A stretch of 64,000 nt of DNA from Daejeonia sp002484105 (GTDB lineage Bacteria > Bacteroidota > Bacteroidia > Flavobacteriales > Weeksellaceae), in contig NZ_CP195105.1 of assembly GCF_051175565.1 (NCBI RefSeq), forward strand, positions 1,364,001 through 1,428,000, in the 5' to 3' direction. Within the stretch, counting starts at the first letter, position 1; every line of letters begins with the position of its first letter. Shown one piece after another: positions 32,115 through 41,956 of the stretch. The notes under the pieces are model-generated. The model did not search any database, had not been told where the DNA came from, and saw only the letters and a list, made by a program, of their open reading frames with translations. The position numbers and the translations under genes are program-made.

Positions 32115-32292
32115 TTACCTTCTTACCTAAACCTTTATTGATCGTTGTTTGCAAGTGTTTTCTTTCTTACCTCTCATTACCTGCTTACCTTTATTTTTAT
32201 TCATTATTTTAGGTAATTAGGTAAGTTGATTCCTCTTTAGTTACCTTATCATAAATACAGTATTAGTAAGAGTTCCAAATGATTTCAGGTAA
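32115..32292. repeat. Iteron-like cluster of TTACCT / AGGTAA hexamers (candidate replication origin)
   Basis: Within 178 bp there are six TTACCT (from 32115, 32123, 32167, 32177, 32185, 32241) and three AGGTAA copies (from 32211, 32219, 32287), plus a TGGTAA next to the last. The gap lies between the primase gene and the VapE-like helicase gene. Repeated short sites beside replication genes are typical of iteron origins; function is inferred. Confidence 0.6.
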
Positions 32293-32315
32293 GTGGTAAG
32301 TGGTTTTTGAGATTT

Positions 32316-33485
32316 TTAAGTATTTAATGATTCTTCAATCTTTCTTCTGATCAAATAGCCATAAACTTGTCTTTTCGGATGCTTGATTCTTTCATAATTC
32401 ATGGCAGTTAGTGCTTTACCAATTTTCACGATGCTAAGTCGCACACCGAGCGCATTGCTCATCGCAAGCATAATGTCTGAAGGAGTCAAAAATTCGCTTT
32501 GCAGTTTAGATTTTTCAAAATGGGTAAGGATAATTTCCTGTTCCAGAGAAACCTGTTTGAATTTCTCATTGCGCTTTTCGTTTTCCTGAATATCTTCTGC
32601 CGTGAGTTCGGAATTGTAGTTTTTTCTTTCAAAAGCATTGTAATATGCTTGTGACCAGACTTTTTCAATATCAATTTCTTTGGAATAATTGAAATCAATC
32701 TTCAAAACTTCAAAAATCTGCCAACGTACACTTCCTGTTTCATCCGTTAAAAAATCTGATCGGTTGGTGGAACCACAAAATGAAGCCGTTCTATACATCA
32801 ATGAGGATTTACGATCATAAGGCAATCTCGCATTGACGGTATTTTTAGAAATGAAAGACTTCAAAATATTAACATCGGTTTTCGACATTACCGAGAGCTC
32901 ATCAATATTAATCAGAATGTTCTTGCATAAAGCAATGAGGCCGTCTTTATCCACACCAATATCTTCTGTATAATACTTTTCCAGAGTTGAGGGAATCAAA
33001 AATCGAAGAAAGCTGGTTTTCCCAGAATTTTGTTTAGTATTGAACAAAACGAAGCATTGTTTATTCACGTAACCTTTCTTTAATGAACACAAAACGATTC
33101 TTGTTAGCCATTTTTCAAAATGATTTTGAAATGAAGCATCATCAGTAGTCTTCACATAGCTGCACAGTTTTTTGATGTGATCTTCTTCGTCCCACTCTGG
33201 AAGGTTCTTGAAATAATTTTCCAACGGATTGTACCGGTAAATTAAATGGCTTCGCATGAGAATTTCCAGCTTACTCAGGGTAACATTGATTCCCGTCTGT
33301 ATCAATTCGATGTACAGGGAGTTTATATTAAGTTCGGTCCAGTCAGTATTTTCGGTTTTTATCTCGAAATCTAACGCAATTTCGTTGTATCGGATTTGGT
33401 ACTTCCCATTAATGTATTTGATAATTCGATCGAAAACGGTTGTTGTATTTCCTGTGGATTGATAGAGATTACCTTCACTATTCAT
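32316..33485 (-). CDS. VapE/VirE-family helicase-like protein
   Basis: 389 aa. The central region is a P-loop ATPase with FNTKQNSGKTSFLRFL (Walker A variant), LINIDELSVMSK (Walker B), a SFCGSTNRSDFL sensor region and RWQIFEV, the pattern of virulence-associated E proteins related to SF3 helicases. The N-terminal about 100 residues and a C-terminal winged-helix-like end (LTPSDIMLAM to GYLIRRK) complete it. Together with the primase encoded next to it, it probably forms the replication module of the mobile element. It starts 6 bp after the small HTH gene. Confidence 0.8.
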   Translation of the reverse strand: MNSEGNLYQSTGNTTTVFDRIIKYINGKYQIRYNEIALDFEIKTENTDWTELNINSLYIELIQTGINVTLSKLEILMRSHLIYRYNPLENYFKNLPEWDEEDHIKKLCSYVKTTDDASFQNHFEKWLTRIVLCSLKKGYVNKQCFVLFNTKQNSGKTSFLRFLIPSTLEKYYTEDIGVDKDGLIALCKNILINIDELSVMSKTDVNILKSFISKNTVNARLPYDRKSSLMYRTASFCGSTNRSDFLTDETGSVRWQIFEVLKIDFNYSKEIDIEKVWSQAYYNAFERKNYNSELTAEDIQENEKRNEKFKQVSLEQEIILTHFEKSKLQSEFLTPSDIMLAMSNALGVRLSIVKIGKALTAMNYERIKHPKRQVYGYLIRRKIEESLNT

Positions 33486-33491
33486 CTTGAA

Positions 33492-33836
33492 TTATTTAGG
33501 TAATTTTCTGTAATTCCGATTTGCATCTTCATCTATTTCAGAAAGAGTTTTTCTTTTACCGTTTCTAATCCATTCTAAAAGTTCATCTTCAAAAAAATAA
33601 AGTTTCTTCCCGTTCTTATAACACGGAATTTTTCGCGTTCGCACAAGGGTGTAAATAGTTGGCTTTGCCTTGCCAAGTATTTGACAAGCCGCATCGAGAT
33701 CAATTGGGATTTTTTTGTCAGAAGATTTTGCAGAAGTTCTACTGTTCTCTACCAGAGCTTTCAGTTCTGCAATCTGATCATTAAGAAACGCGACTGCTTT
33801 TGGCAGGGTTTCAAAGGAAATTTCATTGCTTTCCAT
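33492..33836 (-). CDS. Small helix-turn-helix (excisionase-type) DNA-binding protein
   Basis: 114 aa. Residues 1-40 are helical and may be a coiled coil (AVAFLNDQIAELKALVEN). IDLDAACQILGKAKPTIYTL and RKIPCYKNGKKLYFFEDEL form a MerR-like winged HTH of the kind used by excisionases (HTH_17). It directly precedes the VapE-like gene. It may control excision or the replication genes. Confidence 0.82.
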   Translation of the reverse strand: MESNEISFETLPKAVAFLNDQIAELKALVENSRTSAKSSDKKIPIDLDAACQILGKAKPTIYTLVRTRKIPCYKNGKKLYFFEDELLEWIRNGKRKTLSEIDEDANRNYRKLPK

Positions 33837-33953
33837 AACGATTGTTTTTGATTGTTATGGTGCAATGATATGAAGTGATTAGCCAGTGTAGCGATAAACA
33901 CGCAATCACAGAGGAATCACAGAGAAAACACTACGTTTTGTAATTTTTAAAGA

Positions 33954-34712
33954 TTATTTGTACTCAGCTAAATCATCTTGTAGCTTAATAACAGTTTCTT
34001 TTGTGTCGGGATCTGATAAATGACTTTTTATAGTACGGATAGGATACTTATGTAATTTTTGAAAATTATTTTCCAAAAATTTTGAAATCCCTTCTTGATA
34101 TTGATGACTTCTACCTCCAAAATGATTCCAAATATTCCAACCAAAGTGATAAAGATCTGTAGTAGAAAGATTTTTTGTTTCAACTAATATTGGATTTGAA
34201 ATAATTTCTTTCCTCGAATAAGAAGCAACTGCATCGCAAAGAAAATCTAACTCTTTGTCTGAAACATATAGAGCGAATTTATGTTTGGTATAATTGAGTG
34301 CAATTTGCAATTTTTCCTGGTCTTGTTGTGTTTTTCTCTCTTGTTCAATTTTACGTATTACAGCTGTATCTGAACTGCTTTTAACGGGAATTTCTGAATT
34401 TTCCGTAGCGTTAACTATTTGAATGCTATTTGTATCAACCTCTTGCTTATTAGCATCACTCTGATTGAAAGATTTATCAGCAATCTTTTTATTTTTTAAT
34501 CGTTTGTATATTTCGCTCAATGAAATGCCGAAAGAAACAAAAGCCAAATACAATAAAATGAATACGAAATTGATAACCCAAAAAATACCATTTGCAGTAA
34601 ATTCATCAGCTCCTTTTTGAAGCATTATCAACCTTACTCCTAAACCAGTAATTACTCCACCAATAATAATAGCAAGATTTTGAATTAAAATATCTCGATA
34701 ATTATGTTTCAT
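33954..34712 (-). CDS. Hypothetical two-helix membrane protein coupled to the integrase gene
   Basis: 252 aa, not recognised. Two transmembrane segments are clear at about 8-30 (LAIIIGGVITGLGVRLIM) and 42-65 (FWVINFVFILLYLAFVSF). A Ser/Asn/Gln-rich linker follows, with a short coiled coil (IRKIEQERKTQQDQEKLQ), then a soluble C-terminal domain of about 110 residues. Its start overlaps the integrase stop by 4 bp, so it is co-expressed with the integrase although nothing in it resembles recombination proteins. It may be cargo such as a phage-exclusion or immunity protein, but no evidence decides this. Confidence 0.7.
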   Translation of the reverse strand: MKHNYRDILIQNLAIIIGGVITGLGVRLIMLQKGADEFTANGIFWVINFVFILLYLAFVSFGISLSEIYKRLKNKKIADKSFNQSDANKQEVDTNSIQIVNATENSEIPVKSSSDTAVIRKIEQERKTQQDQEKLQIALNYTKHKFALYVSDKELDFLCDAVASYSRKEIISNPILVETKNLSTTDLYHFGWNIWNHFGGRSHQYQEGISKFLENNFQKLHKYPIRTIKSHLSDPDTKETVIKLQDDLAEYK

Positions 34713-35965
34713 TTTCTATTTTTTGAGAGTGTTTTCAATTGTATTGCTTCTGCCGCTTTATTTTTCTTTTCATCAACCACCTTTGCATACACTTGCGTGG
34801 TTTTCACATTCGTGTGGCCAAGCATTTTACTTACGGTATAAATATCTGTTCCGCTCGATAGTTGCAGCGTTGCAAATGTGTGGCGGAAGCAGTGAAAAGT
34901 GATATTTTTATGAATTCCCGCCTTTTCCACCCACTTTTTTAACGGACGATTAATCCAAGAAGGATTCGTTAAATTCTCAAAAACCAAATCGTTTGGTAAT
35001 TTTGGTTCTCCGCAAATTCCTAAAGCTTGTTGAGAAATTGGCATATATTCTACGCCTTTTGTCTTTTTTTGAGTGAAATTAATTCTCGGTTGATTATTTT
35101 CAACACGTATTTCATTCCATTTCAACTTTTGAATATCGGAATGTCGCAAACCTGTTAATGCCGAAAAAAGTGCAGCACGTTTCAAAACATCATTTTCACA
35201 CGGAGTTACAACTAAAGTATTCAGCTCATCAATGGTTAAATACTCTCTTCGTGTTTCCTGAGAAGGAATTGATTTAATTTTTGCAGAAATATCTGTATTG
35301 AAATAACCGTCGATAAAAGCTTGCTTTAAAGCTGCTTTGAATACTGAAAAATATGTAGAAGCCGTGTTTTGAGATAATATTCCTTTTTTGTTTCCTCCTC
35401 TTTGGGCAGTAAGTAAAAATGATTTAAAATCTTCACAAAATTTCAGATCAATCCTCGAAAACGTGATCCTTTCTCCTGCAAAATCTTTCAAAAACTCTAT
35501 AGATCTTTCCCAATTTATAATAATGGATTCCGAGCTGTTTTTGTGCCGCTTTTTAATTACTGATTCGAAATATCTGACAAAATCCTCCTGAGATTTTTCT
35601 TTTTCTTCGGCCTTCATTGCATCAAGTTCACTATAGAGTTCTAAATTATCATATTCTCTTTGACGTAATTTACGAAGAGAATCTGCGTAGATCATTGTTT
35701 CCTGATCATTTTCACTTTTACAAACGATGATTCCATTGTCATCTCTCTTTGGTTTAAATGAAACTGAATCTTGCGTAGTTCTTGCAGTCCTTTTTTTGTC
35801 AAAATCTACTGTTGTGACACTTCTGTTTAAATATTCTCGAACTCGTTGCGCTTTCTCTTTACCAGGCACAATCACAGGATAACTCTCCAAGTAAATAAAC
35901 CATTCTTTTCGGAACTCAGATTTTCGCAATCTTACTGTAACTTTAGTTTTCAATAATTCTTTCAT
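34709..35965 (-). CDS. Tyrosine integrase of the mobile island
   Basis: 418 aa, the size of Bacteroidetes integrases of mobilizable and conjugative transposons. An arm-binding region (residues 1-110) and SAM-like core-binding domain (about 120-220) precede the catalytic domain with LTGLRHSDIQKLKW (Arg), HCFRHTFATLQLSSGTD (His-x-x-Arg), LGHTN (His) and Tyr in TTQVYAKV. It would integrate and excise the island. It overlaps the next upstream gene (35962) by 4 bp and the following membrane protein gene by 4 bp. Confidence 0.92.
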   Translation of the reverse strand: MKELLKTKVTVRLRKSEFRKEWFIYLESYPVIVPGKEKAQRVREYLNRSVTTVDFDKKRTARTTQDSVSFKPKRDDNGIIVCKSENDQETMIYADSLRKLRQREYDNLELYSELDAMKAEEKEKSQEDFVRYFESVIKKRHKNSSESIIINWERSIEFLKDFAGERITFSRIDLKFCEDFKSFLLTAQRGGNKKGILSQNTASTYFSVFKAALKQAFIDGYFNTDISAKIKSIPSQETRREYLTIDELNTLVVTPCENDVLKRAALFSALTGLRHSDIQKLKWNEIRVENNQPRINFTQKKTKGVEYMPISQQALGICGEPKLPNDLVFENLTNPSWINRPLKKWVEKAGIHKNITFHCFRHTFATLQLSSGTDIYTVSKMLGHTNVKTTQVYAKVVDEKKNKAAEAIQLKTLSKNRK

Positions 35966-36531
35966 TTTCCGTCAAAAATTTTATCGATTAAATTTTTAGG
36001 CACATACACGAAACTCCCTACTTTTTTGGTCGGGATTTTGTTTCTCTTGATTACATTCGTTACAGTTCCCGGATCCGCGTGAAATTTCTCACTGACTTCT
36101 GAAATCGTATAGCAATTTCCAACTTCAAAATTAGGTTTCTCAGGAATTCCCTTCGACTTTGCTGGCATTTCAACAGCTGAAAACAAATCTTCCAGATCCG
36201 ATCGCTTAACACGAGTCAGTCTTGTTCCTAGGTTAGTTCCAGTAAGTATTCCTCTTTTTATATATCTATGAATGGTATCTTTAGATATTCCAAACATAAC
36301 TGTAGCTTCAGCAACCGAAATAAATTCCCTCGTTTGTAATTCAGCAATCTTGTTTTTATATTTTTGCAAGAGAGTATCTTTTTCTACTTTTTCTTTTTCA
36401 AATTTCTTCCTTGCTTTTAATGATTTATTATTACACGAAGTAGAGCAAAAACGACTTGTAACTGTCTTTGCCTCAAATGGTTTTGAGCAATACTCACAAA
36501 CCTTTGGTATTTTTTTGCCACTAAATCCCAT
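35962..36531 (-). CDS. Zinc-finger and double helix-turn-helix DNA-binding protein
   Basis: 189 aa from ATG 36531 (MGFSGKKIPKVC), preferred because residues before it have no domain character; the ATG at 36600 would add 23. A C4 zinc finger (CEYC...FCSTSC) is followed by a basic helix, then two excisionase-like HTH units: FISVAEATVMFGISKDTIH and CYTISEVSEKFHADPGTVT. It is the first gene of the integrase operon and overlaps it by 4 bp, so it may be the recombination directionality factor or regulator. Confidence 0.8.
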   Translation of the reverse strand: MGFSGKKIPKVCEYCSKPFEAKTVTSRFCSTSCNNKSLKARKKFEKEKVEKDTLLQKYKNKIAELQTREFISVAEATVMFGISKDTIHRYIKRGILTGTNLGTRLTRVKRSDLEDLFSAVEMPAKSKGIPEKPNFEVGNCYTISEVSEKFHADPGTVTNVIKRNKIPTKKVGSFVYVPKNLIDKIFDGK

Positions 36532-36685
36532 TCTGAAATAACATCCTGAACATTCTCTGCTTTTTGGCTTCAAAAATAAAATAAGGCGCATAAGACGCAC
36601 ATACTATCCAAATAACGCGCGGTACAAATAATGTACAAAAATATGATAAAAAACGATTAAAATCAAGCATTTTGAAAAATATAAA

Positions 36686-36726
36686 AATAAAAAAAATCGC
36701 TGTAAATATTACATTTACAGCGATTT
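36686..36726 (-). terminator. Terminator of dnaK
   Basis: A perfect 14-bp stem, AAATCGCTGTAAAT (36694-36707) with ATTTACAGCGATTT (36713-36726), and on the minus strand a run of eight T after the stem. It lies 33 bp after the dnaK stop codon and marks the island-chromosome border on this side. Confidence 0.9.
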
Positions 36727-36758
36727 ACTAATTTATATTAACCAGTGTTAATCAGTAC

Positions 36759-38663
36759 TTACTTGACTTCTTCAAAGTCGGCATCCTGAACGTCTTCAGC
36801 ACCTCCGGCGTTTCCGGCATTGCCCTGGGTTCCGGCTCCTGCGCCAGCCTGTCCGGCCTGTGCCTGCGCATTGTAAAGTTCTTCAGAAGCAGCAGTCCAT
36901 GCAGCATCAAGAGCCTCAGATTTTGCTTTCATGGAAGCAGCATCTTTGGTTTCGTAAGCGGTTTTAAGGTCTGCAAGGGCAGATTCAATTGCTGCTTTTT
37001 TGTCTGCAGAGATTTTGTCTCCAAATTCTTTCAGTTGTTTTTCGGTCTGGAAGATCTGGCTGTCTGCTTTGTTTATGGCTTCTGCTTCTTCTTTACGTTT
37101 GGCATCGGCAGAAGCATTTTCCTGAGCTTCTTTTTTCATCTTTTCGATTTCTGCATCAGAAAGTCCGGATGAAGCCTGAATTTTGATAGACTGCTCTTTG
37201 CCGGTTCCTTTATCTTTTGCCGATACATTCAGAATACCGTTTGCATCGATATCGAATGTTACTTCGATCTGTGGAACGCCTCTCGGTGCAGGTGGGATAT
37301 CAGTCAGTTCAAATCGGCCAATCTCCTTATTGTCATTAAACATTGGTCTTTCACCCTGTCCGACTCTGATGGTTACGGCAGGCTGATTGTCGGATGCTGT
37401 AGAGAAGGTTTCAGATTTTTTGGTTGGGATGGTGGTGTTGGCATCAATCAGCTTGGTGAAAACACCTCCCATGGTTTCGATACCTAATGAAAGAGGAGTT
37501 ACGTCGAGGAGTAATACATCTTTCACATCTCCGGTCAGTACGCCTCCCTGGATGGCAGCACCTACGGCAACAACTTCGTCGGGGTTTACTCCTTTGGAAG
37601 GTTTTTTGCCGAAGAATTTTTCTACTTCTTCCTGGATAATCGGGATACGGGTAGAACCTCCTACGAGGATGACTTCATCAATATCGGAAGTTGAAAGTCC
37701 GGCATCAGACAAAGCTTTTTTACAAGGATCCATCGATCTTTTGACAAGATCAGCGGAAAGCTGTTCAAATTTTGCTTTTGTTAAAGTTTTCACCAGGTGT
37801 TTAGGTCCAGATGCTGTTGCTGTGATATAAGGCAGGTTGATTTCAGTCTGTGCGGAAGAAGAAAGCTCGATTTTTGCTTTTTCTGCAGCTTCTTTCAGAC
37901 GCTGGAGTGCGATAGGGTCGGCTTTCAGGTCAACTCCTTCTTCGTTCTGGAATTCAGAAGCCAGCCAGTTGATGATCACGTTGTCAAAATCATCCCCACC
38001 GAGATGGGTATCTCCGTTGGTTGAAAGTACTTCAAACACACCATCGCCAAGGTCGAGGATAGAGATATCAAAAGTACCGCCACCAAGGTCATATACTGCA
38101 ATTTTCTGGTCTTTGGTATTTTTATCCAATCCGTAAGCAAGTGCAGCTGCAGTTGGCTCGTTAATGATTCTTTCCACTTTCAGCCCGGCAATTTCTCCGG
38201 CCTCTTTTGTAGCCTGACGCTGGGCATCGTTAAAGTAAGCAGGAACGGTAATGACGGCTCTTGTAACTTCCTGACCCAGATAGTCTTCAGCAGTTTTCTT
38301 CATTTTCTGAAGAATCATTGCAGAGATTTCCTGTGGTGTATATTCTCTGTCGTCAATCTTTACCCGTACAGTATCGTTAGGGCCTTTCACTACTTCGTAA
38401 GGCACTCTGTTCACTTCATTGGCATCATCAGAAAAATGGGTTCCCATGAATCTTTTGATGGAGTAGACGGTTTTTTTAGGGTTGGTTACCGCCTGTCTTT
38501 TTGCAGGATCTCCTACTTTTCTTTCACCGTCGTCAGTGAAAGCTACGATGGAAGGGGTGGTTCTTTTGCCTTCCGCATTAGGGATTACAACAGGATCTTT
38601 GCCCTCCATTACGGCAACACAGGAGTTGGTTGTACCCAGGTCTATTCCAATTATTTTACTCAT
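36759..38663 (-). CDS. dnaK: Chaperone DnaK (Hsp70)
   Basis: 634 aa. It begins [20 protein letters not shown], with the actin-like ATPase motifs [14 protein letters not shown] and [13 protein letters not shown]. The substrate-binding domain starts near residue 385 ([14 protein letters not shown]), and an Ala/Gly-rich tail ends in the conserved [11 protein letters not shown]. It folds proteins with DnaJ and GrpE, which are not in the window. It is a monocistronic minus-strand gene with a strong terminator. A palindrome 85 bp upstream of the start may be a regulator site. Confidence 0.98.
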   Translation of the reverse strand: MSKIIGIDLGTTNSCVAVMEGKDPVVIPNAEGKRTTPSIVAFTDDGERKVGDPAKRQAVTNPKKTVYSIKRFMGTHFSDDANEVNRVPYEVVKGPNDTVRVKIDDREYTPQEISAMILQKMKKTAEDYLGQEVTRAVITVPAYFNDAQRQATKEAGEIAGLKVERIINEPTAAALAYGLDKNTKDQKIAVYDLGGGTFDISILDLGDGVFEVLSTNGDTHLGGDDFDNVIINWLASEFQNEEGVDLKADPIALQRLKEAAEKAKIELSSSAQTEINLPYITATASGPKHLVKTLTKAKFEQLSADLVKRSMDPCKKALSDAGLSTSDIDEVILVGGSTRIPIIQEEVEKFFGKKPSKGVNPDEVVAVGAAIQGGVLTGDVKDVLLLDVTPLSLGIETMGGVFTKLIDANTTIPTKKSETFSTASDNQPAVTIRVGQGERPMFNDNKEIGRFELTDIPPAPRGVPQIEVTFDIDANGILNVSAKDKGTGKEQSIKIQASSGLSDAEIEKMKKEAQENASADAKRKEEAEAINKADSQIFQTEKQLKEFGDKISADKKAAIESALADLKTAYETKDAASMKAKSEALDAAWTAASEELYNAQAQAGQAGAGAGTQGNAGNAGGAEDVQDADFEEVK

Positions 38664-38747
38664 AATATTAATTTTTTTATTTCTTAAGTTTTATTTAAAA
38701 ATTGTTTGTTGCTCTCGTTTTCTCAATATTTATACCAGCAGTCAATG

Positions 38748-38764
38748 TATGACAAATTGTCATA
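38748..38764. promoter_or_regulatory. Palindrome between dnaK and ppk1
   Basis: TATGACAA-A-TTGTCATA, a perfect 8-bp inverted repeat with one central base. It is 85 bp upstream of dnaK and 110 bp upstream of ppk1, which diverge. It looks like a repressor or activator site; the protein is not known. Confidence 0.5.
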
Positions 38765-38873
38765 TATTGCTTTGGGGAATGAAGCGGATATTGATTTTAA
38801 ATTTTATTAAACCTCAGGATAAACACCTTATAATGCCTATAAATTCTTAAATTTGAGGAAAACAAGAAAAACT

Positions 38874-40961
38874 ATGCCGACAATATTCAACCCCAGGGAT
38901 ATCACATGGCTGGCCTTCAACGAGAGGGTAATGCAGGAAGCCATGGACGAAACGGTGCCGCTGCCGCTCAGAATCCGGTTTCTGGGTATTTTTTCCAATA
39001 ATCTCGACGAATTTTTCCGCGTGCGCGTTGCCGGACTGAAACGGGCCATGGAATTCAAAAACAAGCTTCTTTCTGAATCCTTCTTCGAGCCGCCTTCCAA
39101 AATTCTCATGAAAATCAACGATATTGTCATCAAGCAGCAACATGATTTCAACAAAACATGGAAGATCATACAGGAGCAGATGGCACGTCATAAAGTTTAT
39201 ATCAAAACTTCAAAGCAGCTTACCGAACAGCAGAAGGATTTTGTACGCAATTTTTTTGATGAAGTGGTAGAGTCCAACGTAATACCCATCCTGCTGCACG
39301 AAAACAAGCCGATGCCTTACCTGCGGGACAAGAGCCTCTATCTCGGTATTGCCATGCGCCGGGGCGATTTTGAATATCAAAGCAATTTTGCCATTATCGA
39401 AGTGCCGTCACGTTTTGTCGGAAGATTTGTCCTGCTGCCCGCCGAAAATGGTGAAAAAGATGTCATACTGCTGGAGGATGTGATCACCTTTATGCTTCCG
39501 GAAATCTTTTCGTATTTCGGATACGACCAGTTTGAGGCACACGCTTTCAAGGTGACCAAAGACGCAGAGTTTGATCTGGATAATGATATCCGCACCAACC
39601 TTGCAGAAAAAATAGAAAAAGGCATCAAAAGCCGCAGAAAAGGCAAACCTACACGTTTTGTTTTCGACCGGAATATGGACAAAGCACTGCTGGAATTTCT
39701 GATCCGCAAACTGAATCTCACCAAACGAGACAGCATTATTCCCGGAGGAAAAATTCATAATTTCAGGCATTTCATGGATTTTCCCGATGTCTTTCCCGAA
39801 TATCAGAATCCCGCGGAGCGCACTTCTTTTACCCATCCGGCTTTTGCCGGAAAACAGCGCATCACCGAAGTGATCCTGAAACAGGATATTCTGCTTACCT
39901 TTCCTTATCACAAATATCGTCCGGTAATTGATCTGCTTCGCGAAAGCGCCATGGATCCGGACGTCAAATCAATACAGATTACCGCATACCGGCTGGCCAG
40001 CAATTCCAAAATTATCAATGCCCTGATCAATGCCGTCCGTAACGGAAAAGAGGTGACTGTAATGATTGAGCTGCGCGCCCGTTTTGATGAAGAAGCCAAT
40101 CTTGAATGGAAAGATCGCCTTGAAGAAGAAGGCGTCAAAGTGCTGGTGGGGCTTCCCAACAAAAAAGTGCACGCAAAACTCTGCGTCATCAAAAAAAGAA
40201 TCGGCGGCAAGACCCTGCAGTACGGCTTTGTGAGCACAGGAAACTTTAACGAAAAAACAGCACGTATCTATGGCGACCATTTACTGATGACTGCCAACAG
40301 AGGCGTTATGGCAGATATCAACAAAGTTTTTAATGTACTGAGAAAACCCAAAGAAGATCCACTGCCGGTTCTGCAGACCTGTAAGAAACTGCTGGTATGC
40401 CCCGAATTTATGCGTGAAAAAATCATGCAGCACATCGACAGAGAAATTGAAGAAGCAAAAGCAGGAAGAAAGGCCGAAATTTTTGTGAAAGTCAACTCGC
40501 TGAGCGATCGTGATCTGATCTCTAAACTCTATAATGCTGCTGAAGCCGGCGTAACAGTGAAGATGATTGTACGCGGTATTTATTGTGCTGTAAACCAGAA
40601 AAAGTTCAGGAAACCGATGGAAGCCATCTCGATTGTCGACGAATATCTGGAACACGCCAGGGTGATGTATTTCTACAGCAAAGGGGCAGAGGATATCTAT
40701 ATTTCTTCTGCCGACTGGATGACGCGAAACCTCGACTACCGCGTGGAAGCCGCCGTAAAAATTACCCAGAAAAACCTTAAAAAGGAAATCATGGACATCA
40801 TGAATATCCAGTGGAGCGACAACGTTAAAGCCAGGGTGCTGGATAACAAACTCCGCAATAAATATGTGCGTAACGAACTGCCGGAAGTGCGCTCTCAAAT
40901 TGAAACATACCGCTATCTGAAAGCCAAAGCAGACCAGGAAAGCGGAATAAGTCATTCCTAA
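38874..40961 (+). CDS. ppk1: Polyphosphate kinase
   Basis: 695 aa from ATG 38874 (MPTIFNPRDITWLAF), the usual Bacteroidetes start; a TTG 21 bp upstream is less likely. It polymerises ATP gamma-phosphate to polyphosphate. The four PPK1 domains are present: N-terminal FNERVMQEAMDETVPLPLR with NNLDEFFRVRVAGL, then a middle domain and two PLD-like domains with ITAYRLASNSKIINALI, IELRARFDEEANLEW and GNFNEKTARIYGDH (the phosphorylated His lies in the PLD-like HxK region, VHAKLCV). It is followed 31 bp later by ppx. Confidence 0.95.
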   Translation: MPTIFNPRDITWLAFNERVMQEAMDETVPLPLRIRFLGIFSNNLDEFFRVRVAGLKRAMEFKNKLLSESFFEPPSKILMKINDIVIKQQHDFNKTWKIIQEQMARHKVYIKTSKQLTEQQKDFVRNFFDEVVESNVIPILLHENKPMPYLRDKSLYLGIAMRRGDFEYQSNFAIIEVPSRFVGRFVLLPAENGEKDVILLEDVITFMLPEIFSYFGYDQFEAHAFKVTKDAEFDLDNDIRTNLAEKIEKGIKSRRKGKPTRFVFDRNMDKALLEFLIRKLNLTKRDSIIPGGKIHNFRHFMDFPDVFPEYQNPAERTSFTHPAFAGKQRITEVILKQDILLTFPYHKYRPVIDLLRESAMDPDVKSIQITAYRLASNSKIINALINAVRNGKEVTVMIELRARFDEEANLEWKDRLEEEGVKVLVGLPNKKVHAKLCVIKKRIGGKTLQYGFVSTGNFNEKTARIYGDHLLMTANRGVMADINKVFNVLRKPKEDPLPVLQTCKKLLVCPEFMREKIMQHIDREIEEAKAGRKAEIFVKVNSLSDRDLISKLYNAAEAGVTVKMIVRGIYCAVNQKKFRKPMEAISIVDEYLEHARVMYFYSKGAEDIYISSADWMTRNLDYRVEAAVKITQKNLKKEIMDIMNIQWSDNVKARVLDNKLRNKYVRNELPEVRSQIETYRYLKAKADQESGISHS

Positions 40962-40992
40962 TCAGTATTTTTGTAACAGCAAAACAGAAAAA

Positions 40993-41880
40993 ATGATCAT
41001 TGCCGCTATTGATATCGGAAGTAACGCTGCAAGGCTTCTCCTGAATGAAGTAAAAGAAACACAGGGCAAAAAGCCCGAATTTATAAAACTGAATCTGCTG
41101 CGCATACCCCTGCGCCTGGGGATGGATGTGTTTACCAAAGGTGAAATAGGCCCGGAACGCGAGCAGATGACTTATGATGCCATGAGGATTTTCAGTGATC
41201 TGATGCGCATGTATAAAGTGGATCATTACCGCGCCTGTGCTACGAGTGCCATGCGCGACGCCAGAAACGGACAGCACATTATCAGCCGCGTAAAACAGGA
41301 AACGGACATCAGTATTGAAATCATTACCGGCGATGAAGAGGCTACCCTTATCTACGAAAACCATGTTGCAGAAGGCCTGGATAACAGTTTTGGATATCTC
41401 TATATTGATGTCGGCGGCGGATCTACAGAGCTGACCTTCTACGAAAACGGCAAAATGAAGTACGAACACTCTTTCAATATAGGCACTATTCGTTTGCTGA
41501 ATGGCCTGGTGACCGATGAAATGTGGAAACAAATGCGCGACGAAATCAAAGAAAAAATCGTCAGTAAAAAAAATGTTGTAGCCATCGGTTCGGGAGGTAA
41601 TATCAACAAAGTTTTTTCCATCAGCAAGACGAAGGATGGCAAACCGATTTCCACTGCTTTTCTCAAGAAATTTCTGAAAGAAACTTCCCAGCTCAGCCTC
41701 GAAGAGCGTATTGCCAGATACAACATCCGTGAAGACCGTGCAGATGTTATGGTGCATGCCCTTCGGATTTTTACCAATGTGCTGACGTGGGCAGATATAT
41801 CCAAAATTTATGTACCGAAGATTTCGGTAGCCGATGGCCTGGTGCACAATATCTATGACAGTCTGAAAAGAAAAAGTTAA
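40993..41880 (+). CDS. ppx: Exopolyphosphatase / guanosine pentaphosphatase family protein
   Basis: 295 aa, the short Ppx/GppA form limited to the two actin-like ATPase domains. IIAAIDIGSNAARLLLNEV is phosphate loop 1, CATSAMRDARNG and TGDEEATLIYENHV are typical, and YIDVGGGSTELTFYENG is loop 2. It hydrolyses polyphosphate or pppGpp. Pairing with ppk1 supports polyphosphate turnover. A stem-loop follows 11 bp after the stop. Confidence 0.92.
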   Translation: MIIAAIDIGSNAARLLLNEVKETQGKKPEFIKLNLLRIPLRLGMDVFTKGEIGPEREQMTYDAMRIFSDLMRMYKVDHYRACATSAMRDARNGQHIISRVKQETDISIEIITGDEEATLIYENHVAEGLDNSFGYLYIDVGGGSTELTFYENGKMKYEHSFNIGTIRLLNGLVTDEMWKQMRDEIKEKIVSKKNVVAIGSGGNINKVFSISKTKDGKPISTAFLKKFLKETSQLSLEERIARYNIREDRADVMVHALRIFTNVLTWADISKIYVPKISVADGLVHNIYDSLKRKS

Positions 41881-41885
41881 AAATT

Positions 41886-41917
41886 AAAAAAACGCCCTCG
41901 GAAAGAGAGCGTTTTTT
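41886..41917. terminator. Bidirectional terminator between ppx and aspA
   Basis: AACGCCCTC and GAGAGCGTT form a stem with one mismatch, with A-run before and TTTTTT after. It can serve the plus-strand ppx and the converging minus-strand aspA. Confidence 0.8.
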
Positions 41918-41956
41918 ACATCAGCGTGATGCATCAGAATGAATATCAGAATTTAC

